Positions 42,834-51,491 of a DNA stretch of 64,000 bases are shown here, piece by piece. Both the position numbers and the translations under genes were made by a program. Below the pieces are notes generated by a model, which was given only the letters and a program-made list of their open reading frames with translations, had not been told where the DNA came from and did no database searches. This stretch comes from Desulfobacterales bacterium (GTDB lineage Bacteria; Desulfobacterota; Desulfobacteria; Desulfobacterales; Desulfosarcinaceae): contig JACRDD010000036.1 in assembly GCA_016218685.1 (NCBI GenBank), positions 1-64,000 of the forward strand. The letters run 5' to 3'. Position 1 is the first letter of the stretch; the number at the start of each line of letters is the position of its first letter.

Positions 42834-44915
42834 CTATCCCGCCGGTTTCAAGTCCCGCAGACCGGGAGCGACGCTGCGAATGTGCACGTCCCTCTGGGGA
42901 AAAGGGATTTCGATACCTGCCTTTCCCAGTTCCTCGAAGATGGCGAAGTAAAGGGCGCTGCGCACCAGCCGTTCGGGCGTGGTCTTGACGTTGATCCAGA
43001 CCAACAGGTTGAAGTTGATGGAGTTGTCGGCCAGGGCATCGAAGCGCACCACCGGTGGTTTTTCTTTGGAGACCGTGGGTTCGGCCTTGGCCACGGCCAG
43101 CAGGATCGATTCCACCTGGCGCGGATTGGCGCTGTAGGTGACCCCCACCGGAATGGCGATGCTGATCAGGGGCGAGCCCAGGGAGTAGTTGACCAGGGTG
43201 CCGTTGACCAGTTCGGTGTTGGGGATCAGATACTCGATGCCGCTGCGGTCGCGCACCTGGGTGGCCCTCAGAAAGATATCGGTCACCACACCCGTGGTGC
43301 CGGCCACCTGGATCCAATCCCCCTTGCGCAGCTTGCCGCCGAAGATCAGGGTGAACCCGCTGATTAGGTTGGCGGCAAAGGTCTGCAGGCCCATGCCGAT
43401 GCCGATGCCGATGGCCCCGGCGAAGACCAGCAGGAAGCGCAGGTCCAGGCCCACCACGTTGAGGGCCACCAAAAAGCCGATGGCCAGCAGCAGGTACTTG
43501 AGAAATGTGTTCAGGGCGTAGCCTAATCCCGGCTCGATGCCCACGGCCGGATAGATCCGGTAGTCGAGATAGGCCTGGGAGAAACGCGAGAGGAACACGA
43601 AAAAGACCACGATCAGGGCCGCCTTGACGAACACCCACATGGTCACGGCGCTCTTGCCCAGCTCGAAGACCGGAAAGGACATGATCTGTTCCAGGGGACC
43701 CAGCAGCCCCAGCAGGTTGAGCACGATCATGAAGGTGGCCAGAGTGGTTCCATACACCAAGAGATTCTTGACCGACCCGAACACCAGTTGGGCGGCCTCG
43801 TCCTCCGCATCCGTGCGACGGTGCCAGCGCTCCAGGGAGTTGACCAACAGATGGTAGGCCACCATGATGGCCAGATAAGCGCCCACCGAGGACCATATTT
43901 TGGCCAGCAACACCTGCCCCAGGGTACGATAGCCCAAACTCCACAGCAGGGCCAGTCCCAGGGACAAGGCGATCAAGGGAAAGTAAAAGCGCCGAAAGAT
44001 CTGCACGAATTTTTGATAACTGCGCTGGGGCAGGTCGGGCAGCAGGGAGAGCAGCGCTTTTTTCTTGAGGGCCAGGAAGAACAATACCAGCACGATGGAA
44101 AGCGAGATGGCAAAGCGCAGCAGGGCCAGCACATCCTTGGGCAGTTTGTAGGCCTCGGCGGCCCAGAACAGGCCGATGCCAAAGATGATATACAGAACAG
44201 CCAAGTGGGCAAACCGGAAGATCGATTTGCCATACTGCGCCGCGCCTTTGACCAGGTCGCGGGTCAATAGTTCCCGCAGCGATCCGATGATCAGGTCGGC
44301 GATGACCCACAACTTGAGCAACCGGCCGGTGAGTTCGAACCAGGGGGCATCGTGATGCACCAGGGAATAGATCAACGTGAAGATCGCCAACAAAACGATG
44401 GGCAGCAAGGCATTTACCACCACCTGGATGGCCGGCAGAATATAAGGATAGATGCTCTTGGGTATTTTGTTCTGGATGGGGATGATTTTCTGCTGGATGC
44501 GCGCCATCAAGCGCTTTTTGCCGATCAGGCTGGCGATCAGCACCGCTAAAAAGCTGAGCACCAGCAGTGAGCCGACAATGCCCAGTAGTCGGCCTTGCTC
44601 CGCGACCTTGTCCATCCACTCCGGGAAACGCAGGGGGAGTTTCAATAGCCACATGTTCAAGAAGGTGACGGTATCCCAGGAAAATCCCAGCTTTTCACGT
44701 TTGAAAAGCGACCGGGCCTGTTTTGTGATCTGCTTTTTAACTACTCCGGCCTGACGCGACATGGCGTCGCCCATTTCTTCGGATAAACCGATTTTCGGTG
44801 CATCCTCTTCCTTTTCGGCGGCGGCCGCGGGGGTAAGAAGCGGGGAAGGGGGGACCGAAAGCGTCAGCCCAACGGCCCAGGTGAGGATAAACAGCCAAGC
44901 GATCGTTTTTTTCAT
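42834..44915 (-). CDS. Large MscS-family mechanosensitive channel
   Basis: The 693 residues start with a signal peptide (LFILTWAVGLTLS). An N-terminal periplasmic region and about ten transmembrane helices follow. The MscS pore segment is GAIGIGIGMGLQTFAANLISGF near 500. A beta domain has LRKGDWIQVAGTTGVVTDI and PNTELVNGTLVNYSL, then the C-terminal cytoplasmic vestibule. The design matches KefA/MscK-like or YbdG/YjeP-type channels, larger than MscS (286 residues). They release solutes on hypo-osmotic shock. The ribosome site is weak. It converges on the SphA-type gene. The length and topology support a sensor or multi-helix extension. Confidence 0.9.
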   Translation of the reverse strand: MKKTIAWLFILTWAVGLTLSVPPSPLLTPAAAAEKEEDAPKIGLSEEMGDAMSRQAGVVKKQITKQARSLFKREKLGFSWDTVTFLNMWLLKLPLRFPEWMDKVAEQGRLLGIVGSLLVLSFLAVLIASLIGKKRLMARIQQKIIPIQNKIPKSIYPYILPAIQVVVNALLPIVLLAIFTLIYSLVHHDAPWFELTGRLLKLWVIADLIIGSLRELLTRDLVKGAAQYGKSIFRFAHLAVLYIIFGIGLFWAAEAYKLPKDVLALLRFAISLSIVLVLFFLALKKKALLSLLPDLPQRSYQKFVQIFRRFYFPLIALSLGLALLWSLGYRTLGQVLLAKIWSSVGAYLAIMVAYHLLVNSLERWHRRTDAEDEAAQLVFGSVKNLLVYGTTLATFMIVLNLLGLLGPLEQIMSFPVFELGKSAVTMWVFVKAALIVVFFVFLSRFSQAYLDYRIYPAVGIEPGLGYALNTFLKYLLLAIGFLVALNVVGLDLRFLLVFAGAIGIGIGMGLQTFAANLISGFTLIFGGKLRKGDWIQVAGTTGVVTDIFLRATQVRDRSGIEYLIPNTELVNGTLVNYSLGSPLISIAIPVGVTYSANPRQVESILLAVAKAEPTVSKEKPPVVRFDALADNSINFNLLVWINVKTTPERLVRSALYFAIFEELGKAGIEIPFPQRDVHIRSVAPGLRDLKPAG

Positions 44916-45112
44916 TCTTTGTCACCGTAGAGAAAGATTCGTTTCCGCCTGGGCGGCCTTCGGTATCGAAGTCCTTCCAGTCCGTGCATGTGGCCGCATA
45001 TTATTAAATTTCTTCCAAAATCGTCAACAACAGAGTGTGGTCCGAAACGCGGCACGGCGGTCCGGACCCGGCAGCGGAAGGGTGGTGGCCATACCGCCCG
45101 GATGGACCCTGG

Positions 45113-45598
45113 TTACGCTTTTTGCAAGTCATTTATCTTTGTAAAGAGATGATGATAGATGTCTGAAATATAGACGATACCGATCGGCTTTTGGTTTTCA
45201 AGCACCGGCAGGCGGCGGTATCTGTTCTTGACCATCCGGTCCAAAAGCACCATTAGATGCTCGTCGGCTGAAGCCCAGACGACTTGGGTGCTCATGATCT
45301 CTTTCACTTTCTTGGCTTTGAGTTCCTTGACGAGAGTGAGCATTTGGCCATGCCAGTCTATATCTTCGCCGCTGATGCCGCGGTTCAGGAACGAGGGGCG
45401 CAGATGGTAGAGGATGTCGAACATCGTCACCACGCCGGCCATCTCCCTGGCCCCATCCACAACGACGAGGCTGATCGTCTTGTGCCCGGTGGCCCGGACT
45501 TTACCGTTCAGAATCATTTCAACGGCTTCACTCGCCGGTGCACCGGAGTGAATTTTGTCAAAATCCTTTACCATGATGTCGCGCGCCAATAGGGTCAT
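45113..45598 (-). CDS. Tandem CBS-domain protein
   Basis: The 161 residues hold two CBS domains: one around ARDIMVKDFDKIHSG...VTMFDILYHL, another around VKEIMSTQVVWASADEHLMVLLDRMVKNRYRRLPVL. CBS pairs bind adenine nucleotides and act as energy sensors. No other domain is present, so it is a stand-alone regulator. It lies 39 bases after the omega-amidase gene on the same strand, and its stop is 197 bases from the MscS gene start, so a separate transcript from the channel is likely. Its partner is unknown. Confidence 0.9.
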   Translation of the reverse strand: MTLLARDIMVKDFDKIHSGAPASEAVEMILNGKVRATGHKTISLVVVDGAREMAGVVTMFDILYHLRPSFLNRGISGEDIDWHGQMLTLVKELKAKKVKEIMSTQVVWASADEHLMVLLDRMVKNRYRRLPVLENQKPIGIVYISDIYHHLFTKINDLQKA

Positions 45599-45637
45599 AT
45601 CCTGCTTCTCCTTTTATGAATGGGTTCAACCCAAGAC

Positions 45638-46426
45638 TTAAAATTGCTGTCCAAGGACCATTTGCTCATCCGCATCCATCCACACGGGAAACTCTTTTCG
45701 ATAGTTTTCCAGCAGGCCGCGGTCCAGCGATAGGGTGCACATCCGCTCGTTTATAATTTCTTCCAAAAGAACTTCGCCCGTGGGGGCGATCACTGCCGAG
45801 CAGCCGTCATATGCCAATCCCTTGCCGTCCGTGCCCACGCGATTGACGCCGATTACATAAGCTTGATTTTCGATGGCCCGCGCCCGCAGCAAGGCTTGCC
45901 AATGGGCCGAGCGCCGGGCCGGCCAGTTGGCCACGAAGAGCGCCAGGTCGTAGGCCTGGCTCAGGTTGCGCGTCCAGACCGGAAAACGCAAATCGTAGCA
46001 GATGAACGGCCGGATGTGCCACCCTTTAAGCGTCCAGGTCACGGCGCGTGTTCCGGCGGTGAAGACTTGCTCTTCGCCGGCGTAGCGAAAGAGATGCTTT
46101 TTGTCATAATGCTCGATGGCGCCATCGGGCCGTGCCCAGACCAGGCGGTTGTAGTAACGGCCGTTTTCCTGGATCATCAGGCTGCCGGTGACGGTGGCCC
46201 CGCCGGCCGCGGCCATGCGGCGCATCCAGGCCACGGCCCTTCCAGCCATGGGTTCGGCCAGGCGCCGGGCATTCATGCTGAAGCCGGTGGAGAACATTTC
46301 GGGCAGCACGACGAGATCGGTGGGCGCTGCGATGCTTTCGATCTTGGCCGTCAGCATGGCCAGGTTGGCGTCGATATCTTCCCAGACCAGGTCGGTCTGG
46401 ATCAGGGTAAGGTTCAGATCCGGCAT
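45638..46426 (-). CDS. Carbon-nitrogen hydrolase, omega-amidase (YafV/Nit2 type)
   Basis: This 262-residue nitrilase-fold enzyme has the catalytic Glu in LVVLPEMFSTGFSM, Lys in YDKKHLFRYA and Cys in FICYDLRFPVW. The ETGF/FSTGFSM region is typical of YafV/Nit2 omega-amidases, which hydrolyse alpha-ketoglutaramate or alpha-ketosuccinamate. The aminotransferase gene overlaps it by 13 bases (46414-46426), so both are translated together. The pair fits glutamine transamination and removal of the product ketoglutaramate, as in methionine salvage. Length is normal. Confidence 0.92.
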   Translation of the reverse strand: MPDLNLTLIQTDLVWEDIDANLAMLTAKIESIAAPTDLVVLPEMFSTGFSMNARRLAEPMAGRAVAWMRRMAAAGGATVTGSLMIQENGRYYNRLVWARPDGAIEHYDKKHLFRYAGEEQVFTAGTRAVTWTLKGWHIRPFICYDLRFPVWTRNLSQAYDLALFVANWPARRSAHWQALLRARAIENQAYVIGVNRVGTDGKGLAYDGCSAVIAPTGEVLLEEIINERMCTLSLDRGLLENYRKEFPVWMDADEQMVLGQQF

Positions 46427-47556
46427 AAACGCTCCGCGGCTTGGATGAGGGTCTGGTCCTGCTTGGCAAAGCAGAAGCGCAGCACCCGTTGGTCCCGGCG
46501 GTCGTGGTGAAAGACCGAAGGTGGAATGGCGGCCACGCCATACTGGGTGGTCAGGCGCCGGGCAAAGGTTTCGTCCGGTTCGTCGGTAATGGCCGCATAG
46601 TCCATCATCTGGAAATAGGTGCCGGCGCAGGGCAGCGGTTTGAAGCGGGAGTCTTTCATCAGGTCCAGAAAAAGATCGCGCTTGCGCTGGTAGAAGCCGG
46701 CCAGCTCCTGGTAATGGCCGGTGTGTGCCATGAAGTCGGCCAGCGCCATCTGGATGGGCGTATTGGAAGTAAAGGTCAGGAACTGATGAATCTTACGGAA
46801 CTCCAGACTCAACTCCGGCGGCGCCACGCAATAGCCGATCTTCCAGCCGGTGGCGTGGTAGGTCTTGCCGAACGAGCTGACCACGAAGCTCTTGCGGGCC
46901 AGGTCCGGATAGCGCAGCAGGATCTGGTGCTCCCGGCCGTCGAAGAGAATGTGCTCGTAGACCTCGTCGCTGAGGATGAACAGGTCGCGCCCGGCCGTGA
47001 TCTCCCGCAGGGCGGCCAGGTCGTCGGCTGCCAGCACCGTGCCGGTGGGGTTGTGGGGCGAGTTGAGGATAATAAGGCGCGTGCGCTCGTTCAGATGGTC
47101 TTTCAGACGATCCCAATCCAGGCCGTAGCCCGGAAAGCGCAGGGGGATGAAGACCGGGACGCCGCCGTTGAGCTGGATGGCCGGCACGTAGGAGTCATAG
47201 GCCGGCTCGACCACGATCACCTCGTCACCGGGTCTAACGACGGCGCTGATGGCGGCATAGAGCGCCTCGGTGGCGCCGGAGGTGACGGTGATGTCGCTTT
47301 CGGGGTCGATCCTGGCGCCGTAAAGCAGCGCTACTTTTTCGGCGATGCGCCGGCGCAGCAGCGGCACGCCCTGCATGGGGGCGTACTGGTTGTGCCCCTG
47401 GCGCATATAGTGGCTCACCTGCTCGATCAACTCGGCCGGTGCTTCGAAATCGGGAAATCCCTGGGAGAGGTTGATGGCACCGTGATCTGCGGCCAGCTTG
47501 GACATGACGGTGAAGATCGTGATGCCGACATCGGGCAGTTTGGAAAATAGAGGCAT
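46414..47556 (-). CDS. PLP-dependent aminotransferase (methionine/glutamine-type)
   Basis: The 380-residue fold-type I aminotransferase contains INLSQGFPDFEAP, the PLP-binding SPHNPTGTV, the Asp of FILSDEVYEHI, and the lysine in SSFGKTYHATGWKIGY (catalytic Lys). The closest remembered relatives are YbdL and MtnE-type enzymes that transaminate methionine or glutamine with 2-oxo-4-methylthiobutyrate. The omega-amidase gene overlaps it, which supports this role. The gene starts at ATG 47556; the WYL regulator gene ends 59 bases upstream. It is cytoplasmic. Confidence 0.9.
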   Translation of the reverse strand: MPLFSKLPDVGITIFTVMSKLAADHGAINLSQGFPDFEAPAELIEQVSHYMRQGHNQYAPMQGVPLLRRRIAEKVALLYGARIDPESDITVTSGATEALYAAISAVVRPGDEVIVVEPAYDSYVPAIQLNGGVPVFIPLRFPGYGLDWDRLKDHLNERTRLIILNSPHNPTGTVLAADDLAALREITAGRDLFILSDEVYEHILFDGREHQILLRYPDLARKSFVVSSFGKTYHATGWKIGYCVAPPELSLEFRKIHQFLTFTSNTPIQMALADFMAHTGHYQELAGFYQRKRDLFLDLMKDSRFKPLPCAGTYFQMMDYAAITDEPDETFARRLTTQYGVAAIPPSVFHHDRRDQRVLRFCFAKQDQTLIQAAERLCRI

Positions 47557-47615
47557 GGAAATCTACCTTTTTGTTTTAGTGGGGCTTTGGCGGCTGAACC
47601 GGCCCTCTGCGCCAA

Positions 47616-48617
47616 TCAATCAAACTGGGCGATACTTTTCGTATCATAATTTTCCGCCATCTCCCGAACTTCTTCCGTCACCGCAACGCGCAGCGCCTCC
47701 GGTTCCAGCACCGTGGCCCCCGCTCCCCACTTGAGGGTCCAATATTTGATTTCTTCCAATCCGGCCACCTGGGCGCTGAAGATCAGACCGCCGTCGCTTT
47801 GGGGTTCCAGGATCTGGGTAGGGTGCCACGTCCGTTCCTCGATGTACCCGGCGACGGCGGGCGTAAAATGAATGCGCACCCGAACCGTTTCTCCCTGGAA
47901 CACACCGAAACTGGCTTGCATGAATTCGTTGGCGTCGAATCCTTCGGGCGGTTCGAAGCGAGAATCCAAGACTTCCAGCCGTTCGATGCGGTCCACGGCA
48001 AAGAGCCGGATCTCCCGGCGCAGCTCGCAGAAGCCGATCACATAAAAGGTTTCATTGGCGAACCACACCTTATACGGTGCCACCCGCCGGTGGGTCAGGG
48101 CGCCGCGGCGCATGCTGAAGTAATCCATCTCGATATGGCGCTGCTCCTGGGTGGCCTGGTTGACCCGGTCCAGCGTCTCTTGAAAGCGCTGGTAGGGTTT
48201 GTGCGCTTTGACCCCCACCGCCAGACTCTGGGAGAGCTTTTCCAGGTAACCGGCATACTCGGGCGGCAGCGTGGCCTTGACCTTGTCGAACAGGGACGAA
48301 AGGGAGTCGAAGATGGCCGTGCCTTCCAATACCTTGAGCATTTTGCGACTGAAATAGAGGGCCATCAATTCTGTAAGGCTCAAGGGCAAGGGCATGGTGC
48401 GGCGCCCGGTGTCCAGCACGCTCCATAAGGTCTTGGCGCCCGTCTGCTCGCTAAAAAGCGGAAAGCCGGCCATCTGCAGGGCTTCCAAGTCACGGTACAC
48501 GGTGCGCGAATGGCACTCCAGCTCGGCGGCCAGATCGCTGGCAGATTTGCCGCGGACGGAGGCCATCAGGCTGTGGATGATTTTCCATTGGCGACTGAGT
48601 TGATCGCCCCTTGCCAT
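47616..48617 (-). CDS. WYL-domain transcriptional regulator with N-terminal helix-turn-helix
   Basis: The 333 residues have a DeoR-type helix-turn-helix at the N-terminus (SASDLAAELECHSRTVYRDLEALQMAGFPLF), a helical linker and a WYL domain (MRRGALTHRRVAPYKVWFANETFYVIGF, then RLFAVDRIERLEVLD). WYL domains bind nucleic-acid or nucleotide ligands, and these proteins often control stress or defence genes. No CRISPR or defence gene is next to it. It may control the adjacent transaminase/omega-amidase unit or the methyltransferase gene upstream (9-base gap). The ligand is unknown. Confidence 0.88.
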   Translation of the reverse strand: MARGDQLSRQWKIIHSLMASVRGKSASDLAAELECHSRTVYRDLEALQMAGFPLFSEQTGAKTLWSVLDTGRRTMPLPLSLTELMALYFSRKMLKVLEGTAIFDSLSSLFDKVKATLPPEYAGYLEKLSQSLAVGVKAHKPYQRFQETLDRVNQATQEQRHIEMDYFSMRRGALTHRRVAPYKVWFANETFYVIGFCELRREIRLFAVDRIERLEVLDSRFEPPEGFDANEFMQASFGVFQGETVRVRIHFTPAVAGYIEERTWHPTQILEPQSDGGLIFSAQVAGLEEIKYWTLKWGAGATVLEPEALRVAVTEEVREMAENYDTKSIAQFD

Positions 48618-48626
48618 GCAGCCTCT

Positions 48627-49295
48627 TTACGGTGATACGGGTTTGGGTGCCATCTCGAATAGCAAGATGGTCCTGGTTTCATTCTCGCTACGCAGATTGG
48701 TTTTGCGCACGCGAATGTTAAAGTTGGCGGCCATGCGCTCCCAGAAGCGCACACCTGTGGCCCGCACCCCCTCGGCCAGCACGATCCTGCCCTGGGGACG
48801 GAGGTATTTTTGGAATACGGCAGCCAGCATATCAATGATCTGATCGCTGTAGACGATTTCCGATCCGATGATCAGGTCGAATTGGCCCTCCAGTTCGCGC
48901 CGGCCCCAATCCAGGGGGCAGACGACGGCCTCGGGGCAATTGTTGAGCAACACATTGGCTTTTATAAACTCCAGGGCACGGGGATCGTATTCGGTGATGG
49001 TCACCCGATGGCCAAAAGCCGCGGCGGTAATGCCGGCCACGCCCAATCCGGCGCCCAATTCCAGGATCTGCAAGGGGGGCTCGGTCGGCAGTTGGGCCAT
49101 GTGCTCCGCCAGTACCGCGGAGGCTTCCCAGATCTTGGCCCACAGGGGAAAGGCTTTGAGTGGATCATCTGGATCGATGAAGCTTGCGAGCTCCCTGGGC
49201 TTGATGAATTGCAGCCACCTGCCATGGATGGTGACGGGGATGGTTTCGGTGGCGTATTTGTCGCAAATGGCCGGCAAGGCAGCAATAGCGTTCAT
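48627..49295 (-). CDS. Class I methyltransferase (METTL21/FAM86-like)
   Basis: This 222-residue protein has the SAM-binding LQILELGAGLGVAGITAAAFG and ITEYDP (acidic end of strand 2), then FDLIIGSEIVYS and a C-terminal LRPQGRIVLAEG. The early PLWAKIWEASAVLAEHM block is typical of the METTL21/FAM86-like (PF10294-like) protein lysine methyltransferases, suggesting protein methylation. A start at 49295 has CGGAGAA upstream. It lies just upstream (9 bases) of the WYL regulator in the same direction. The substrate is unknown. Confidence 0.83.
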   Translation of the reverse strand: MNAIAALPAICDKYATETIPVTIHGRWLQFIKPRELASFIDPDDPLKAFPLWAKIWEASAVLAEHMAQLPTEPPLQILELGAGLGVAGITAAAFGHRVTITEYDPRALEFIKANVLLNNCPEAVVCPLDWGRRELEGQFDLIIGSEIVYSDQIIDMLAAVFQKYLRPQGRIVLAEGVRATGVRFWERMAANFNIRVRKTNLRSENETRTILLFEMAPKPVSP

Positions 49296-49550
49296 GAAAT
49301 TTCTCCGTGGGTATGGAACTGCCGGCCGTGCGAAGGGTTTCGGCCAAGCAGGCGATTTATAGCCGCTGACTAATGGTTTGTCAAAAAAAGACAACGCTCC
49401 CACTGTAGAAGGTAAAAGGCGAAGGCGAGGGCAGAGTTGACATGCCCGCCGGTGGGATTGCAATATAGCTGGAGCATTGAGTCCCTGTAACGAAACGCCT
49501 GCCCCGGCTTGCCGGGATTAAGGACGGACCTCAACGAGCGGAGTCTCCCC

Positions 49551-50354
49551 ATGGCCTCTGTTGGCTTTCTTTCGAAAACCGAGTTTAGCGCCCGGGCGTT
49601 GCTGCTGGGCGAACGCATCGATCTGCGCGCCCTGGAAACCACCGAACGGCTGGCGACCAATCCCTTGACGCTGGCCGTGCAGGGCGGCGGCATGGCGGTG
49701 TTGTTCCGTTATGGCGTGGTGGTGTTATTCGACGTGGCACCCTTGGAGGAGGCGGCTTTTCTGGCCCACTTGGGGACCTACGTGCTCAACGCCTTTCCCA
49801 AGCCGGAGACCGAGATCGTCAAGCTGAGGATCGATTCGGAAATGCGCGATACCATGCAGGGCGACACGGTATTTATCGACTCCGCGGCCACCGAGCGACT
49901 GCAGATCATTGCCGATATCCTGGCCAAGAGCGTGATCCTCTCTTTGTATGAATCCAGAATCTCCCAGAACTTCGACCGCGTGGAGCCGCTTTCTTTTTCT
50001 TTGGCCCAGGCCGGACGCTCCGGACGTCCGGCCAAAGAGCTGTTGCAGCACATCGGTAATGCCTTGCTCAGCGAGCACATGATGGTGGGCCGCGTGGAGG
50101 TGGGTGAAAAGCCGGAGATCCTTTGGGAGTTCCCGGAACTGGAAAAGCTCTACCTGCGTCTGGAATCCGAATTCGAGCTGCGCGAACGCCACCTGGCCCT
50201 GGAGCGCAAGCTCAACCTCATCTCCCGGACCGCCGAAACCCTTCTCAAGCTCCTGCACAACAACCGCTCCCTGAGGGTGGAGTGGTACATCGTGATCCTC
50301 ATTGTGGCGGAGATCATGCTGACGCTTTATGAGATGTTCATGCGCACGCAGTGA
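49551..50354 (+). CDS. RMD1/YagE (DUF155) family protein
   Basis: The 267 residues fit the DUF155/RMD1 family: VLFRYGVVVLFDVAP, FVKLRID-like strands in ETEIVKLRIDSEMRD, then a long helical C-terminal region with the hydrophobic segment VEWYIVILIVAEIMLTLYEMF, a single membrane anchor near the end. In eukaryotes the RMD1 family is linked to mitochondrial translation or membrane organisation; the bacterial role is unknown. GGAG precedes the ATG at 49551. The gene converges with the GH26-like gene, with a 3-base gap between their stop codons. Confidence 0.82.
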   Translation: MASVGFLSKTEFSARALLLGERIDLRALETTERLATNPLTLAVQGGGMAVLFRYGVVVLFDVAPLEEAAFLAHLGTYVLNAFPKPETEIVKLRIDSEMRDTMQGDTVFIDSAATERLQIIADILAKSVILSLYESRISQNFDRVEPLSFSLAQAGRSGRPAKELLQHIGNALLSEHMMVGRVEVGEKPEILWEFPELEKLYLRLESEFELRERHLALERKLNLISRTAETLLKLLHNNRSLRVEWYIVILIVAEIMLTLYEMFMRTQ

Positions 50355-50357
50355 GGA

Positions 50358-51491
50358 TCAGCGCTTTGGTTCGGCATCCGCGGCCGTCAGCGGATAGTCC
50401 AAAAAAAAGGGGTCGGACAGGGACTCCCGGAAGACGGCCAGGGCCTCGGGTGAGGAGTTGACCCGCAGGTTGCTGTAGGTTTCGTCTTTGTTCTCCCAGC
50501 GTTCATGCCAGAAAACAACGGCCTTTAAGCGCGGATAGTTTGTCTTGAAACCCTTGAAGGCATCGCGAATGAATTCGGCCTTGTTGCCCGTATCCGGGAA
50601 CTCCCCCACGCCCCATTCGGCCATGATTACCGGCTTGGCGGGGTCCAACAGGCACAACTGTCGATAGGGTTCGTCCATGACTTGCGCGAAGCGCCTCCAG
50701 GGGTCGCCCGGGAAAAGTTTTCCATAGGCGCTGAGGCCCAGCCAATCGACATAATCCGCTCCGGGAAAGTAGCGGCTCATCTGGTTCCAGGGCTCATCCG
50801 GGAAGGAGTAGTTATTGGCGTGAAAGACCCACTGGATCTTGCGCGCGCCGCGTGCCCGCACCCGATCGACGACATAGCGATAGGTCCGCTGGTACAGTTC
50901 CGGTCCCGGGTGATCCGGCGGATGCTTGTCGGCCGGGTGGGGCTTGGCGTTGTAAAAACATCCGGACCAGGGAAACCAACTGCCGTTCATCTCCAGGCCC
51001 CAGGAGACCAGCAGCGGCCGGTCATAGGCCCGGGCGCCGTCGGCCCACATATCGATATAGGCATCCCAGCGGCCGTCCAGGATGTTTTCCAGGCGGGCCT
51101 CGTCCGGACCGCGGTCTTCTTCGTAGGGGCTTGTCCAGGGCGACCAAAAGATCAAGGGTAACGCTTTGTGGCGCGCCATGAGTTCCAGGTTGCCCGTGGG
51201 AAAGCTTTTTTCGCCCCAGTAGGAGGAGGAGGCGATAATGGCCTGGTGTTTGCCGACCATGGCCTCGAAGTGATCGATCCCTTCCAGGGTGACTTGATCT
51301 TCCTTGTCGCCGAATTCGACGTAAGCACCGGTATAGATGCCTTGGGACGGCAGCCTCAGAACGGCCCCCCGGGGAATCTCCCTGGGCACTGAAGGCTGCG
51401 CGGGCGCCGAATCGCCGCAGGCCGTCAGGCCCAAAAAAAGCATGGCCCCCAGCAGCCGTATAAGCCGGTTGATCGGTCTTGAGCATTTCAT
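50358..51491 (-). CDS. GH26-like glycoside hydrolase lipoprotein
   Basis: The 377 residues begin with a lipoprotein signal (LLGAMLFLGLTACGD; lipobox LTAC), so the protein is anchored in a membrane facing the periplasm. The barrel is beta-mannanase-like, with a likely acid/base Glu in SWGLEMNGSWFPW and a likely nucleophile Glu in VIMAEWGVGEF. GH26 enzymes cut mannans or related beta-linked polysaccharides, though some act on other polymers. The gene starts inside the stop region of the upstream GH18/NodB/GT2 gene (four-base overlap), so the two are coupled and probably handle the same polymer. Confidence 0.85.
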   Translation of the reverse strand: MKCSRPINRLIRLLGAMLFLGLTACGDSAPAQPSVPREIPRGAVLRLPSQGIYTGAYVEFGDKEDQVTLEGIDHFEAMVGKHQAIIASSSYWGEKSFPTGNLELMARHKALPLIFWSPWTSPYEEDRGPDEARLENILDGRWDAYIDMWADGARAYDRPLLVSWGLEMNGSWFPWSGCFYNAKPHPADKHPPDHPGPELYQRTYRYVVDRVRARGARKIQWVFHANNYSFPDEPWNQMSRYFPGADYVDWLGLSAYGKLFPGDPWRRFAQVMDEPYRQLCLLDPAKPVIMAEWGVGEFPDTGNKAEFIRDAFKGFKTNYPRLKAVVFWHERWENKDETYSNLRVNSSPEALAVFRESLSDPFFLDYPLTAADAEPKR

